A stretch of 64,000 bases of DNA from Mycteria americana (GCF_035582795.1 NW_027445436.1:7314770-7378769); one strand, 5' to 3'. Counted from the stretch's first letter, positions 44,983-56,275 are shown. Made by a program: numbers and translations. Notes: generated by a model not told the origin, from the sequence alone.

Positions 44983-45046
44983 TGGGATGGGATGGGATGG
45001 GATGGGATGGGATGGGATGGGATGGGATGGGGGGGGGGGGGGGGGG
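44983..45046 (+). repeat. (GGGAT)n microsatellite with poly-G tract
   Basis: About nine GGGAT units pass directly into a run of 18 or so G. It lies in TLE4 intron 1 about 150 bases from the exon 1 donor; on the transcribed strand it is C-rich. The block could form G-quadruplex structures and is prone to sequencing error. Confidence 0.95.
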
Positions 45047-45197
45047 AAGCCGTCTAGAATGAGGGTAACTCTTAAGGAGCCGACCCCCATCCCAGAGCGG
45101 CGCCATGGACAACAATAAGAAAATGGCTACAACTCCGCGGTATCACCACCGCTCCGCGCCAGTGCGCTTCCTCCAGGGGCCCACCACCGCCACTCAC

Positions 45198-45242
45198 CGG
45201 GTGCCGTGTCTGCGGGTACATCTTGCTCAGGTCGCGGATCAT
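45198..45242 (-). CDS. TLE4: TLE4 exon 1 coding part
   Basis: The ATG at 45242 begins MIRDLSKMYPQTRHP, the N-terminus that distinguishes TLE4 from its paralogues as I recall them. The donor GTGAGTG follows at once (45197-45191). An upstream frame opens at about 45409 (MAATPASRG...) and runs in frame into this ATG. It could encode an N-terminally extended form or simply be a GC-rich 5' untranslated region. TLE4 is a nuclear corepressor recruited by TCF/LEF, Runx, Hes and other factors. Confidence 0.92.
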
Positions 45243-45560
45243 CCACGCCGCTTCAGGAGGCCTTGGCAGCCGGAGCAGCGGGGCTAAGGGCGCGGCGACG
45301 AGCAGGGGCGGACCGGCCCCGCCGCCCCGAGGCTGGTAGGGCACCCCCAGCAACAGCAAGACGCGGCGGTGGTGGCATCCCCGGCTCGCGGGGGTCGCTG
45401 CCATATTCCCCGGAGCCGGACAGCGCCGAGTACCACCACTCCGATAGCTCCGGCAGGCTGGGAACCCCGTGTGGCGACAGCGACGGATGAAAAGGAAGGC
45501 GGGGGAGAAAAAAACCCCTTCCGCTGGCACCGGTATGTGCTTTTCCCAGCGATCCTCTCT

Positions 45561-45697
45561 GGTTTTTTTCCCTTCTGCAAACTTTTATTGGTCTCGGTTG
45601 TTATCCCTCCTACACGCGTTCGAGGAAAAACAGAAGGAAAAAAAAAAAGAAACAAACCCCTCCTTTCTTTACTAGGACGAGAGCAGGTCCTGGGCTG
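45561..45697. other. sequence between CpG island and solo LTR
   Basis: Short transition with an A-rich run near 45637. Nothing else seen. Confidence 0.4.
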
Positions 45698-46357
45698 TGT
45701 TGCCGTGAAAAGCCGAAATCAGGACTCAATAGTCGGGATGACTATTAAGCAGGTATTCTTTATTGCAGCGCTGGGCAGCACTGGGGATTGCTCCGCCACA
45801 AGTGCTCCGCCAGGTCAGCACAACACATCAGTTCATATACAGAAAAATCATACATATTCATCAGATTTCCTGAAAAGGGCAGTTTTATGGTGATGAGTTC
45901 CCGCAATTCATTTACATACTCCAAGCATGCGCAGTAAAATTAGGGTTAGGGTCTTTTCACCCTCCCGGTGGTCTTCCATAGTCTTCCTCACGTTGTCGGC
46001 TAGTTGGGCTTCCTTTGGGCTTCCTTTGTCCATATATAGTCATTGAGTTAGCTCATCAGTCCTTTGGCCTCAGAATGTTACAAGGGGGTCGATTTAAGCT
46101 AGTTCTTTGGTGCTTATCTTTGGCACAATCGTCCTGAGTTCCTGTTATCAGTGATTTAATTAGGAAGCCTAACGAGCTTGCTCAAGGCCTGCTTAGTCCT
46201 ATCAGGTAAGAAGTCACAGGAAATGTCCTATCATCAACTCTGCTCAGCAGGTAACTAAAACTATCTTTGCAGGGGAAGAAAACAAAAGAGAACAAGGATG
46301 CAAGTGAAACTCACAGTAAGGTCTTAGTCAGGGATTGTCAGGGATTTAACCCTTTCA
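45698..46357 (-). mobile_element. solo LTR-B upstream of TLE4
   Basis: A complete LTR of 660 bp, TGTTGCCG...CCCTTTCA in plus coordinates, i.e. minus orientation with TATATA near 46035 and polyadenylation signal near 45762. There is no internal region, so it results from LTR-LTR recombination. The flanks (GGCTG on the left, TGCCA on the right) do not form a target duplication. It points the same way as TLE4 and ends 456 bases before the TLE4 start codon. Confidence 0.92.
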
Positions 46358-46361
46358 TGCC

Positions 46362-47830
46362 AAATTCAGCTCCAGCTGTGCCTTAGCTTTCCTGATGCCA
46401 TCCCTACACTCCCAGGCAGTATCCCTATATTCTTCCCAGGATGGGTGTCCCTGCTTCCAGTGCCTGTGCATTCCCTGTTGTGTTTCAGTTTGACCAGGAA
46501 GCCCTTACTCAGCCATGCTGGTCTCCTGCCTTCCTTGCCTGATTTCTTACACATTGGAATCGAGAGCTCTTGCGTTCTAAGAAAAATGACCTTAAAGAGC
46601 TGCCAGCTCTCTTCTGCTCTTTTATCCCTGAGGGCAGTTTCCCAGGGGGTCCCATCCACCAGTCCCTCAAACAACTGAAAGTTCGCTTTCCTAAAATTCA
46701 GGGTCCTAACTCTACTCTTCACCTGGCCCATATCCCTCAAGATCATGAATTCCACCAGGGCATGATCTCTGCAGCCCAGGCTGCCACCAATCTTGACCTC
46801 TCCAATTAGTTCATCTGTGCTGGTGAGCAACAGGTCCAGTAATGCTTCTCCTCTGGTCAGGCTGGATTAAGAAATTATCCTCGACACTCTTCAGGAGTCT
46901 CCTGGATTGCTTGCAGCTTGCTGTGCTGCTTTTCCAGCAGATGTCAGGGTGATTGAAGTCCCCCAGCAGGATCAGGGCCTGTGAGCGTGATGCTTCCTGT
47001 AGTTGAGGTAAGACCACTTCATCAACAGGCTCCCCTTGATCAGGCAACCTGTAGTAAACACCAACCACGAGGTTTCCTTTGATGGCTTGGCCCCTAATTT
47101 TTACCCATAAGCTCTTGGCCTGTTCATCTCTGTTTTTCAAAGACAGCTCTGTGCAGTCAATCCATGTATTTACATAGAGGGCAACCCCCCTGCCCCTCCT
47201 TCCTTGCCTGTCCCTTTTGAACAGTTTACGGCCATCGATTGCAGCACTCCAGTTGTGTGATTTGTCCTACCATGTTTCAGCAATAGCAATTAGATCATAG
47301 CTTTCTAGCTGCACAGTGGCTTCCAGCTCCTCCTGCTTGTTTACCCATGCTGTGTGCATTGGTATAGAGACACTTCAGTTGGGCTATCAACCTTGTCACC
47401 TTTTTAGAGTAACATGTCCTAATTCCTTTGAAGCTTTTCACAGGTGTTTCCCTCTTGGTTCCTAATACATCAGCAGCCCCTGGTTCTTCTCTGTTGCTTA
47501 AAACTCCATCTCCTCCCCCCCACTGAGTCTAGTTTAAAGCTTGCCTTTATAAGTCTGGCCAGCTTGTTGGCAAAGACCCTCTTGCCCTACTTGGTCAGGT
47601 GAATCCTATCAGCTCCCAACAGGCCTGGCTTCTCAGAGGTGTATCCATGATCATAGAAGCCAAAACCTTGAGTATGGCACCAGCCACACGGCCAGGCGTT
47701 CACCTGTTCAATTTGTCTCCTCCTTCCTGAAGCCCTTCCTCTGACTGGGAGGATAGAGGAGACCACCACCTGTGCTCCAGATCCTTTTAACATTGCTCTG
47801 AGGGACATATAGTCTCTTTGACTACATATG
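46362..47830 (-). mobile_element. CR1 LINE fragment: ORF1 esterase end and ORF2 endonuclease
   Basis: On the minus strand the 5' part (about 47808-47587) reads QVVVSSILPVRGR...GFYDHG...GLLGADRIHLTK, the SGNH-esterase-like end of CR1 ORF1. From about 47300 the endonuclease reads YDLIAIAET, LFKRDRQGRRG, LVVGVYYRLPDQGEPVDE and LLGDFNHPDICW. From 46830 the linker region (LGCRDHALVEFMILRDMGQVKSRVRTLNFRK, in two parts) runs to about 46370. Reverse transcriptase is absent, cut off at the solo LTR-B. Frameshifts and stops show it is old. Confidence 0.9.
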
Positions 47831-47892
47831 GAAAATGTGGATTGCTATATACCTTTCAAATGTATCTGGGAAAAGAAATACAACTTCCCCGT

Positions 47893-48190
47893 TGTACTGG
47901 GTCTAGCTAGGATGAAGTTAATTTTCTTCAAAGCAGCTTGTATAGTGCTATGTTTTAGATTTGTGACTAAAACATTGTTGATAACACCAGTGTTTCAGTT
48001 ATTGCTGAACAGTTGCATACACAGCATCAAGGCCTTCTCTATTTCTCACTCTGCCCCCTCAGGGATTAGGCTAGGGGTGGGCAAGAGATTGGGGGGGACA
48101 CAGCCAGAACAGCTGACCCAAATTGACCAGAGATATTCCATACCATATACCATCATACTCCGCAATAAAACTGGGGGGAGTTTTTCCACT
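47893..48190 (+). mobile_element. old truncated LTR of the LTR-A/C group
   Basis: It starts TGTACTGGGTCTAGCTAGG and keeps the order of LTR-C landmarks: GTTGATAACACCAG, CACAGCATCAAGG, GGGGACACAGCC, CAGCTGACCCAAATTGACC, CCATACCATA and CAATAAAACTGGGGGG. It stops near 48190. Divergence is much higher than for the other copies. Confidence 0.8.
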
Positions 48191-49474
48191 GAAATCCACT
48201 CCACACGTGTAAAACAGAAATGCCTCCAAATGTAACTAACTTTGACTTAGCAGCTGAGGGGCCAAAAGCAGTAAAAAATTATAATATAAAAAAAAAGACA
48301 GAGAAGCATGCCAGACTAGAAAGGTCAGTTCATGAACATGAGTAGCAGACAATAGTTTACAAGTGAGTTAGGAAAAAGCAGTGTTCAACTCCAGCCTCAG
48401 AAAATAAAGCAGTGAGTGAATGAAACGTGAGGAGTTCACGTTATCAGCCTATGACATGTAATGAATTTCCGTACTGATAGCTGGCTCAAGACCCAGACAA
48501 AAAGTAGTGTTTGCTACTTCACTGAAATGAATTCGTGAACCTGTCCTTTGCAGATGGATGAAGTCATGAGGTCAGTGCTTTGTCTTCCTGAGGTAAATGT
48601 CATACTGTTCAAACTTTTTCTGGATGGTACCATTTTGTGTTGTTTAGCTCATTACCTGCAATATTCTCTTCAGTTACCATTTCAGCAGCAGCAAAGGCTA
48701 GTGCCTTAAATAAAAAAAACATAGAAAGGAAAGTTTAATTAATTCATTGAATACTCCTTCTATACAAAACCACATTTCCTTAATATATATTTCAAAAACC
48801 GGTTTGACAAGACAGCATTTGCTGCAAAGCTCAAATTGACATGAAATGTACATTATAAAGGTTGACGATATGATTGTTATATTTAAAACCTCTTGAACAA
48901 GATCCTTTTTGTACTGATGTCAATGATTTGAATACAAGCAGTGTTTTGGCCCATCTTGATGATCCTTGGGGTTATTTAAAAAAAAATAAAAATCAGTCTG
49001 CTCTGATGTGATTTATTCTCTTGTAGCACTCTCCAAATTAATATTGCAAGAGGTAAGAGTAGAACTTTTTTTTTATTTCTGTTTTGGATAAAACACCACA
49101 TTTTTACAGTGGTTTTCTTATAAACAGAGAAAATTAAATAAATACCAATGAGAGCCAGCAGTATTTATTTGCAAATAAATGATAAAGCTGGTATAAACTC
49201 TGCCATTTCTTCAGACTTTGAGTTATACCAGCTGTGGACCTGTGTGAATGAGAAAAGCATTTCATCCACCTATGACACTGGTGGCTGTGCAGAAATGACT
49301 GAATACAGAAATTATGAAAGACCATGGAAAACTCACTCATTTTATGTTTCTGTAAAGTTTTCTATTTCTGTAGGTTTAATTTCAGAGTTGTAATATTTGG
49401 TGATTTTCTTAAGAGTTCAAGTGTCTGGAATCATGAGTTTATGAGAATCTCCTTGTACTCCTTGCATTTCTTCT
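48191..49474. other. no gene seen
   Basis: AT-rich unique sequence with poly-T and poly-A runs. No domain-bearing frame or repeat recognised. Confidence 0.5.
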
Positions 49475-50059
49475 TGTACTGGTTTTGGCTGGGATAGAGT
49501 TAAATTTCTTCATAGTAGCTAGTATGGTGCTATGTGTTTGGATTTGTGCTGAAAACAGTGTTGATAACACACTGATGTTTTAGTTATTGCTGAGCAGTGC
49601 TTACACAGCATCAAGGTCTTTTCTGCTCCTACACTGCCCTGCCAGCAAGTAGGTTGGAGGTACACAAAAAGTTGGGAGGGGACACAGCTGGGACAGCTGA
49701 CCCAAACTGACCAAAGGGATATTCTATACCATATGACATCATGCTCAGCAATAAAACTGGGGGGAAGGTTGGTGGGGGGGGGCTGCTGCTCGGGGACTGG
49801 CTGGGCATCGGTCGGTTGGTAGTGAGCAATTGTTTTCATTTGCATCATTTGTCATTCTTGGGTTTTATTTTCTTCTCCATTATTTTTTTCTTACAATTTT
49901 TTTTTTTAAATCTTTTTAATTATGAAACTGTTTTTATGTCAATCCATGAGTTTCTTTCTCATGTTTACCCTTCCAATTCTCTCCCACATCCCACCGTGCG
50001 GGGGGGGGGAGTGAGTGGCTGTGTGGTGCTTAGTTGCCGGCTGGGGTTAAACCACAACA
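49475..50059 (+). mobile_element. LTR-C, 5' LTR of ERV-C
   Basis: 585 bp, TGTACTGGTTTTGGCTGGG...CCACAACA, clearly homologous to LTR-A but a separate subfamily. The CRE-like site is decayed to TGACATCA and the promoter block reads CAATAAAACTGGG. A G-rich run lies near 50000. The primer site follows in the expected place. Confidence 0.9.
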
Positions 50060-50067
50060 ATCCTTTT

Positions 50068-50085
50068 TGGCACCCAATGTGGGGC
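50068..50085 (+). promoter_or_regulatory. ERV-C primer binding site, tRNA-Lys1,2 type, decayed
   Basis: TGGCACCCAATGTGGGGC equals the ERV-A site except for two CpG-to-TpG/CpA changes (G to A and C to T). The same tRNA-Lys1,2 primer is implied. Confidence 0.85.
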
Positions 50086-50169
50086 TCAAAGGGTTTGAGA
50101 TAATAACAGATTAGCCAGAGCATATCAGAAGGAATTTATAATTATTATATCTGTTAACAGTTGCTGGTC

Positions 50170-50742
50170 ATGATATTGATTTATCTGTTCTCAATATTAG
50201 TTTATCTGACCTATGCCATGCTCCCTTTTTTGCTGTACATGTTAAAGACTGGTTTTGGCTTTTGCAGTTTGCTGTGCTTTGTAGCACTTAGTGATGTTAT
50301 GCCTGGGAGATTTATTGTTAAAACACTGGCCTTGAGCTTAATCTGGTATTTGGGCTCTGTACTGAAGCCATTACTGTACTTTGGGTACCATCTCATGGAG
50401 ACAATTAACAATTATACTTCTTCCTCTGAGAGGAAGGATTTTGTGGAGGAAATAAAGAATGGCACCTTCACCACTTTCTTCTGTGATGTTTTCTCCCACG
50501 TTACAATAACTTTTCAGTATCTTGAACATCCTTGGGTAATCAAAATACTTCTATTGGTATTTGTTAGGAATATTGTTTCGGCTTTTTCTAAGGTTAACAA
50601 GCAATTTAAGAATATGACCCAGGCCCCGCGGCAGTGTGGTCATGGGTGGCAAGGCATGTGGGAGAATATGGGCAGGTATCTAGAAATCTTCTCACCTCCG
50701 ATGGTCTGGGAACTTCACTTCCGAACAAGTGCAGGATCCTGA
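50170..50742 (+). CDS. ERV-C pre-gag membrane ORF
   Basis: 190 codons from ATG 50170 to TGA 50740-50742. Strongly hydrophobic N-terminus (LIYLFSILVYLTYAMLPFLLYML), further membrane segments around LIWYLGSVLKPLLYFGYHL and VIKILLLVFVRNIVSAF, and the TFQYLEHPWV string shared with ERV-A. It carries an in-frame extra segment (about SSSERKDFVEE) absent from ERV-A. The coding frame is free of stops although the sequence has diverged strongly. Its stop is TCC-TGA-T, overlapping the +1 gag frame. Unknown function; may be the N-terminal part of Gag. Confidence 0.7.
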   Translation: MILIYLFSILVYLTYAMLPFLLYMLKTGFGFCSLLCFVALSDVMPGRFIVKTLALSLIWYLGSVLKPLLYFGYHLMETINNYTSSSERKDFVEEIKNGTFTTFFCDVFSHVTITFQYLEHPWVIKILLLVFVRNIVSAFSKVNKQFKNMTQAPRQCGHGWQGMWENMGRYLEIFSPPMVWELHFRTSAGS

Positions 50743-52090
50743 TGAAGTGATAGAATGTTTGAAAAAAAGATGCCCTGGCTATTCCAAAGAGGCACAACTT
50801 ATCGCACTGGGCTGGGGCCTGGCCAGCACCTACGAAACGCTGCTCAATATTATGCAGCACCCTCAAGGAGAAGAGAGGGTCTCTGGATCTGAAAACATAC
50901 CAACAGACGCTATGGCTAAACCAGAGACCCAGCCCTCAACTATATCAGTGGCCCCTATAATTAAAAAGAAACAATCGAAGCGGAAGTCAACTCCTTTAGT
51001 AAGGGATGAAGAAGCTTCTCCTAAGAGGGAGCAGGAGAGAGAATCAGAAGAGGCAGCCTGTTCTGCAGCAGAGCAGTCACAAGAACAGGAGGAGGAAGAG
51101 ACCAAAATCATAAATGAGACAGAAACCACCCGATCCCTATCCCTGAGCAAGCTGCGAGATATGCGAAAATATTTTAGCCGTCAACCAGGCGAGCAAATTC
51201 TCAGCTGGTTACTCCGATGCTGGGATATTGGGGCCAATAGTCAGGAATTAGAGGGTAAGGAAGCCAGGCAGCTGGGATCCCTTGCCAGGGATAAGGCCAT
51301 TGACAAAGGGATTGGAAAAAGGGCAGGAGTCCTCAGTCTTTGGAGGCGACTCCTGTCAAGTGTGAAGGACAGGTATCCCTTCAAGGAAGAACTTGCAAAT
51401 TCCCAAAGCAAGTGGACCACCATTGAGGGAGGTATCCAGTATCTGAGGGAATTAGCCAAGGTGGAGGTGATCTATAGCAACCTGGATGACGACCAGGTAT
51501 CCAAAGACCCGGATGAAATCCGGTGCACACAGTCCATGTGACGAAAGTTTATACGAAATGCACCAACGTCATACGCCAACACCCTGGTGATAATGAGCTG
51601 GACAGACACGGAGGCACCAACTATGGATGGATTGGCCAGCCAGCTCTGAGAATACAAAGAGAATCTCGCTTCCTCCCTACGGACCTGTGTCTTGGCTGTG
51701 GAGAAACTGTCCCAACAATTGTCCCAGCAATCCAAGAAGGATATGTCTTCCTCACTCATACCAACCAACATCTCAGCTATTAAGAGTCAGCCTTTTCCTG
51801 TTCAAGGGAGAGGGTACTGGTGGCGCACACCATGTGCAACCCTGTGGTTCTATCTGTGTGACCAGGGGGAGGACATGAGGAAGTGGGATGGTGAACCTAC
51901 CTGGAGACTAGAAGCTCGGGTACAGGAACTGCAAGAAAAAAAAACAGCCAAAAGGCATCCATCCAGGAAAATGACTGCTTCCGTGTCTGTTGGGCAGAGT
52001 AGAAGGGCAGATCGTATTTTTGACCCTGATGAAGGGACTTCTGGTTTGCAGTTACAAAAATCAAGTAATGAATACTCCTACCAGGACTAG
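50684..52090 (+). pseudogene. gag: ERV-C gag
   Basis: The gag frame is open from after a TAG at 50681-50683 and has no ATG before about 50851, so entry by +1 shift at 50737-50742 is plausible. N-terminal GWGLAS, lysine patch KKKQSKRKS, acidic stretch, then RSLSLSKLRDMRKYFSR...WLLRCWDIGA as in ERV-A. A TGA at 51539-51541 and further changes break the second half. The C-terminal LWFYLCDQGEDMRKWDGEP region runs to TAG at 52088-52090. No zinc knuckle. The TGTAAAP repeats of ERV-A are missing. Confidence 0.83.
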
Positions 52091-54425
52091 AGGGGCCCTG
52101 CCTTTGGCCAGGCAGAGGAAAGGGACAACTGGGTTTACTGGACTGTGTGGATTTGATGGCCTGGCACATCAGCCCCAGGGGAGTCTAAGCTCTAGTGGAC
52201 ACCGGTGCACAGTGTACTCTAAAACCATCAGATTACAAAGGGGCAGAATCCATCCGTATTTCTGGAGCGATGGAAGGATCCCAAGAACTGTCTGTGTTGG
52301 AGGCTGAGGTAAGCCTAACTGGGAATGAGTGGCAAAAGCATCCTATTGTGACTGGCCCAGAGACTCCATGTATCTTTGGCATGGACTACCTCAGGAGAGG
52401 GTATTTCAAGGACCCAAAAGGGTACCGGTGGGCTTTTGGTATAGTTGCCTGGAGTACGGAGAACATTAATCAGCTGTCTAGCTTGTCTCTCAGAGGATCC
52501 TTCTGTTGTGGGGTTGCTGCGGGTTAAAGAACAGCAGGTGCCAATTGCTACCATGACAGTGCACACCAATCGAGACTCCCTGGTTCCCATCCATGAGCTG
52601 ATTCGTCAACTGGAGAGTCAAGGAGTGATCAGCAAGACTCATTCACCCTTTAATAGTCCCATATGGCCAGTGCAAAAGTCTAATGGAGAATGGAGGCTAA
52701 CAGTGGACTATCATGGCCTGAATGAAGTCACGCCACCGCTGAGTGCTGCCATACCAGACATGCTGGAACTACAGTACGAACTGGAGTCAAAGGCAGCTAA
52801 ATGGTATGCAACAATTGATATCGCTAATGCATTGTTCTCAATCCCTTTGGCAGCAGAATATAGGCCGCAGTTTGTTTTCACTTGGAGGGGTATCCAGTAC
52901 ACCTGGAATCGACTGCCCCAGGGGTGGAAACACAGTCCTACCATTTGCCATGGACTGATCCAGACTGCACTGGAACAGGGTGAAACTCCTGAACACCTGG
53001 AATATATTGATGACATCACTGTATGGGGCAATACAGCGGAGGAAATGTTTGAGAAAGGGAGAAGAATAATCCAGATTCTTTTGCAAGCTGGTTTTGCCAT
53101 AAAAGAAAGTAAGGTCAAGGGACCTGCACAGGAGATCCAGATTTTAGGAATAAAATGGCAAGATGGACGTCGTCAGATCCCAATGGATGTGATTAACAAA
53201 ATAACAGCCATGTCTCCACCAACTAGCAAAAACGAAACACAAGCTTTCTTAGGCATTGTGGGTTTTTGGAGAATGCATATTCCAAATTACAGTCTGATCG
53301 TAAGCCCTCTCTATCAAGTGACCCAGAAGAAGAACAATTTCAAATGGGGCCCTGAGCAACGACAAGCCTTTGAACAAATTAAACAGGAGATAGTTCATGC
53401 AGTAGCACTTGGGCCAGTCCAGACAAGAGAAGATGTGAAAAACATGCTCTACACCGCAGCCGGGGAGAATGGCCCTACCTGGACCCTCTGGCAGAAAGCA
53501 CCAGGGGAGACTCGAGGTCGACCCCTGGGGTTTTGGAGTCGGGGATACAGAGGATCTGAGGCCCGCTATACTCCAACTGAAAAAGAGATATTGGCAGCAT
53601 ATGAAGGGGTTCGAGCTGCTTTGGAAGTGGTTGGTACTGAAGCACAGCTCCTCCTGGCACCCCATACTGCTGGTGCTGGGCTGGATGTTCAAAGGGAGGG
53701 TCCCCTCTACACATCATGCAACTGATGCTACGTGGAGTAAGTGGGTCACACTGATCACACAACGGGCTCGAATAGGAAACCCCAATTGCCCAGGAATCTT
53801 GGAAGTTATTATGGACTGGCCAGAAGGCAAAGATTTTGGAATATCACCAGAGGAGGAGGTGACGCGTGCTGAGGAGGCCCCACTGTACAATACCAACCAG
53901 AAAATGAAAGGCAATATGCCCTGTATTGTGGGAAAACATCGAAAGTGGAAAGCTGCTGTGTGGAGTCCTACAAAAAAAGTGGTAGAAACTGCTGAAGGAG
54001 AAGGTGAATTGAGTCAGTTTGCAAAAGCGAAAGATATCCAGCTGGCTTTAGACATTGCTGAACGAGAAAAGTGGCCAGTGCTCTATCTCTATACTGACTC
54101 ATGGATGGTGGCAAATGCCCTGTGGGGGTGGTTACAGCAATGGAAGCAGAACAATTGGCAGCACAGAGGCAAACCCATCTGGGCTGCAGCATTGTGGCAA
54201 GATATTGCTGCCCAAGTAGAGAACCTGGTTGTAAAAGTACATGATGTAGATGCTCAAGTACCCAAGAGTGAGGCCACTGAGGAACATCAAAACAACCAGC
54301 AGGTGGATCAGGCTGCTCAGATTGAAGTGGCTCAGGTGGATCTGGACTGGCAACATAAGGGTGAATTATTTATAGCTCAGTGGGCCCATGACACCTCAGG
54401 CCATCAAGGAAGAGATGCAACATAG
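52091..54425 (+). pseudogene. pol: ERV-C pro-pol: protease, RT, RNase H
   Basis: Protease VDTGAQCTLKPSDY near 52200, one base out of frame with the gag end. Reverse transcriptase at 52445-53725 has DIANALFSIPL, LPQGWKHSPT and YIDD near 53000. A one-base frame change near 53670 moves the connection and RNase H to 53469-54425. A deletion near 53920 removes the first RNase H catalytic Asp segment that ERV-A retains (TDGSC). YTDSWMVA and the C-terminal region are present. Ends with TAG at 54423-54425, shared with ERV-A. Similarity to ERV-A rises towards the 3' end, suggesting a mosaic. Confidence 0.87.
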
Positions 54426-55172
54426 AGATGGGCTCGTGATCGAGGGGTGGACTTAACCATGGACACTATTGCACAGGTTATCCATGAATGTGAAACATGC
54501 GCTGCAATTAAACAAGCCAAGCGGTTAAAGCCTCTGTGGTATGGAGGGTGATGGCTGAAATATAAATATGGGGAGGCCTGGCAGATCGATTCTATCACGC
54601 TCCCACAAACCCGCCAAGGCAAGCACTATGTGCTTACAATGGTGGAAACAACGACCGGATGGCTGGAAACATACCCTGTGCCCCATGCCACTGACCGGAA
54701 CACTATCCTGGGCCTTGAAAAGCAAGTCCTGTGGCGACATGGCACCCCAGAGAGAATTGAGTCAGACAACGGGACTCATTTTCGAAAAAACCTCATAGAC
54801 ACCTGGGCCAAAGAGCACGGCATTGAGTGGGTATATCACATCCCCTATCATGCACCAGCCTCTGGGAAAATTGAACGATACAATGGACTGTTAAAGACTA
54901 CACTGAGAGCAATGGGTGGTGGGACATTCAAACATTGGGATACACATTTAGCAAAGGCCACCTGGTTAGTCAACACTAGGGGATCTGTCAGTCGAGCTGG
55001 CCCTGCCCAATCAAAACTTTTACGCACTGTAGAAGGGGATAAGGTCCCTGTAGTGCACCTAAAAAACATGCTGGGGAAGACAGTCTGGGTTACTCCTGCC
55101 TCAGGCAAAGGCAAGCCCATTCATGGGATTGCTTTTGCTCAAGGACCCGGGTGCACTTGGTGGGTAATGTGA
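54426..55172 (+). pseudogene. integrase, ERV-A type, in ERV-C locus
   Basis: Nearly identical to ERV-A integrase but without the CR1. The zinc domain is broken by TAG 54423 and TGA 54549-54551, both shared with ERV-A. The catalytic core is open from 54630: first Asp in AWQIDSI, second in ESDNGTHF, Glu in GKIERYNG. It ends CTWWVM at 55172. The core is intact even though the upstream frame is not. Confidence 0.88.
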
Positions 55173-55658
55173 AAGGATGGGGAAGTCCGATGTGTACCTC
55201 AAGGGGATTTGATTTTGGGTGAGAATAGCCAATGAACTAAATGGTATGATGTTAACTGCTATATAATACTGTGTGTAATCACTTTTATGGTTACTATACA
55301 CCATATCAATGGTATTTCAATAAAGATCACCCAGATTAATGAAGAATGAACTTCGATGCAAACCAAGCAAAGTGCAGTGGTGATGGAACCAGAACTGGCT
55401 TCAGCATGCAACAATCCAACACCAGAGACCATCTCTTCTGCCCTGAAGGACTATTATGACAGATGGAGCCCAAAGTCATGGACTAAATGAACTTAAACAT
55501 TTTAGAAGAGTGGCCCATAGACCAAGGGAATGGTAGCTGTGTGTACATATATATATATATATATATATCAAGAGACAGGAAAAGTGGTGGTGATTAATTG
55601 TATTAGAAAGGGTAGAACCTGGGCATGACATAAATGGTATAGAATAAGGGGTGGATAC
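55173..55658 (+). other. ERV-A-type 3' non-coding region with AT microsatellite
   Basis: Matches 14590-14946 but has about 95 extra bases around an (AT)n tract at 55547-55569. It ends in the polypurine-like AATAAGGGGTGGATAC before the LTR. No env. Confidence 0.75.
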
Positions 55659-56275
55659 TGTCCTTGTTTCGGCTGGGATAGAGTTAATTTTCTTCCTAGT
55701 AGCTGGCATAGTGCTGTGTTTTGGATTTAATATGAGAATAATATTGATAACACACTGATGTTTTGGCTGTTGCTAAGCGGTGTTTACACCAGTCAAGGAT
55801 TTTTTCAGCTTCCCCTGCTCTGCCAGGTGCCCAAGAAATGGGAGGGGGCACAGCCAGGATAGTTGATCCAAACTGACCAAAGGGCTATTCCATACCATAT
55901 GATGTCATGCCCAGTATATAAACTGGGTGAGTTGGCTGGGGGGTAGCGATCACTGCTTGGGGACTGGCTGGGCGTCGGTCAGCGGGTGGTGAGCGGTTGT
56001 ATCATTTTTTTATTATTATTATTATTTTTTTTTTCCCCTTTTTCCCCTCCCTTGGGTTTTGTTCCTCTCTCTCTCTCTCTCTCGTTGTTTTCCTTCTCAT
56101 TATAATTCATTATTATTATTACTATTATTTTGTTCCAATTATTAAACTGTTCTTATCTCAGCCCACGAGTTTTCTTACTTTTGCTCTTCCGATTCTCTCC
56201 CCCGTCCCACCGGGGGGGGGAAGTGAGCGAGCGGCTGCGTGGTGCTTAGCTGCCGGCTGGGGCTAAACCACCACA
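55659..56275 (+). mobile_element. LTR-A variant inside ERV-C
   Basis: 617 bp, TGTCCTTGTTTCGGC...CCACCACA. Intermediate between LTR-A and LTR-C in details: GATGTCATGC for the CRE, TATATAAACTGGG promoter as in LTR-A. A long T-rich and (TTA)n/(TC)n block lies at 56005-56130. It is preceded by an ERV-A 3' region and followed abruptly by the middle of integrase, so it is a 3' LTR whose right flank is ERV-C coding DNA. Confidence 0.88.

Larger units (their letters stand above)
44740..45560 (-). promoter_or_regulatory. TLE4: TLE4 CpG-rich promoter and 5' region
   Basis: GC- and CpG-dense block spanning the start of exon 1 and the beginning of intron 1, in strong contrast to AT-rich surroundings. 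This is the usual CpG-island promoter of a housekeeping or developmental gene. CpGs remain plentiful, which suggests the island has not been heavily methylated in the germ line, or that the copy is young. I cannot place the transcription start. Confidence 0.7.

Noticed and set aside
45206-45893. GC-rich plus-strand ORFs across the TLE4 promoter
   Set aside because: Long frames are expected in CpG-island sequence; the minus strand carries the actual TLE4 exon.
56003-56140. Hydrophobic frame in the T-rich block of the LTR-A variant
   Set aside because: Encoded by (TTA)n and (TC)n simple repeats inside an LTR; not a gene.
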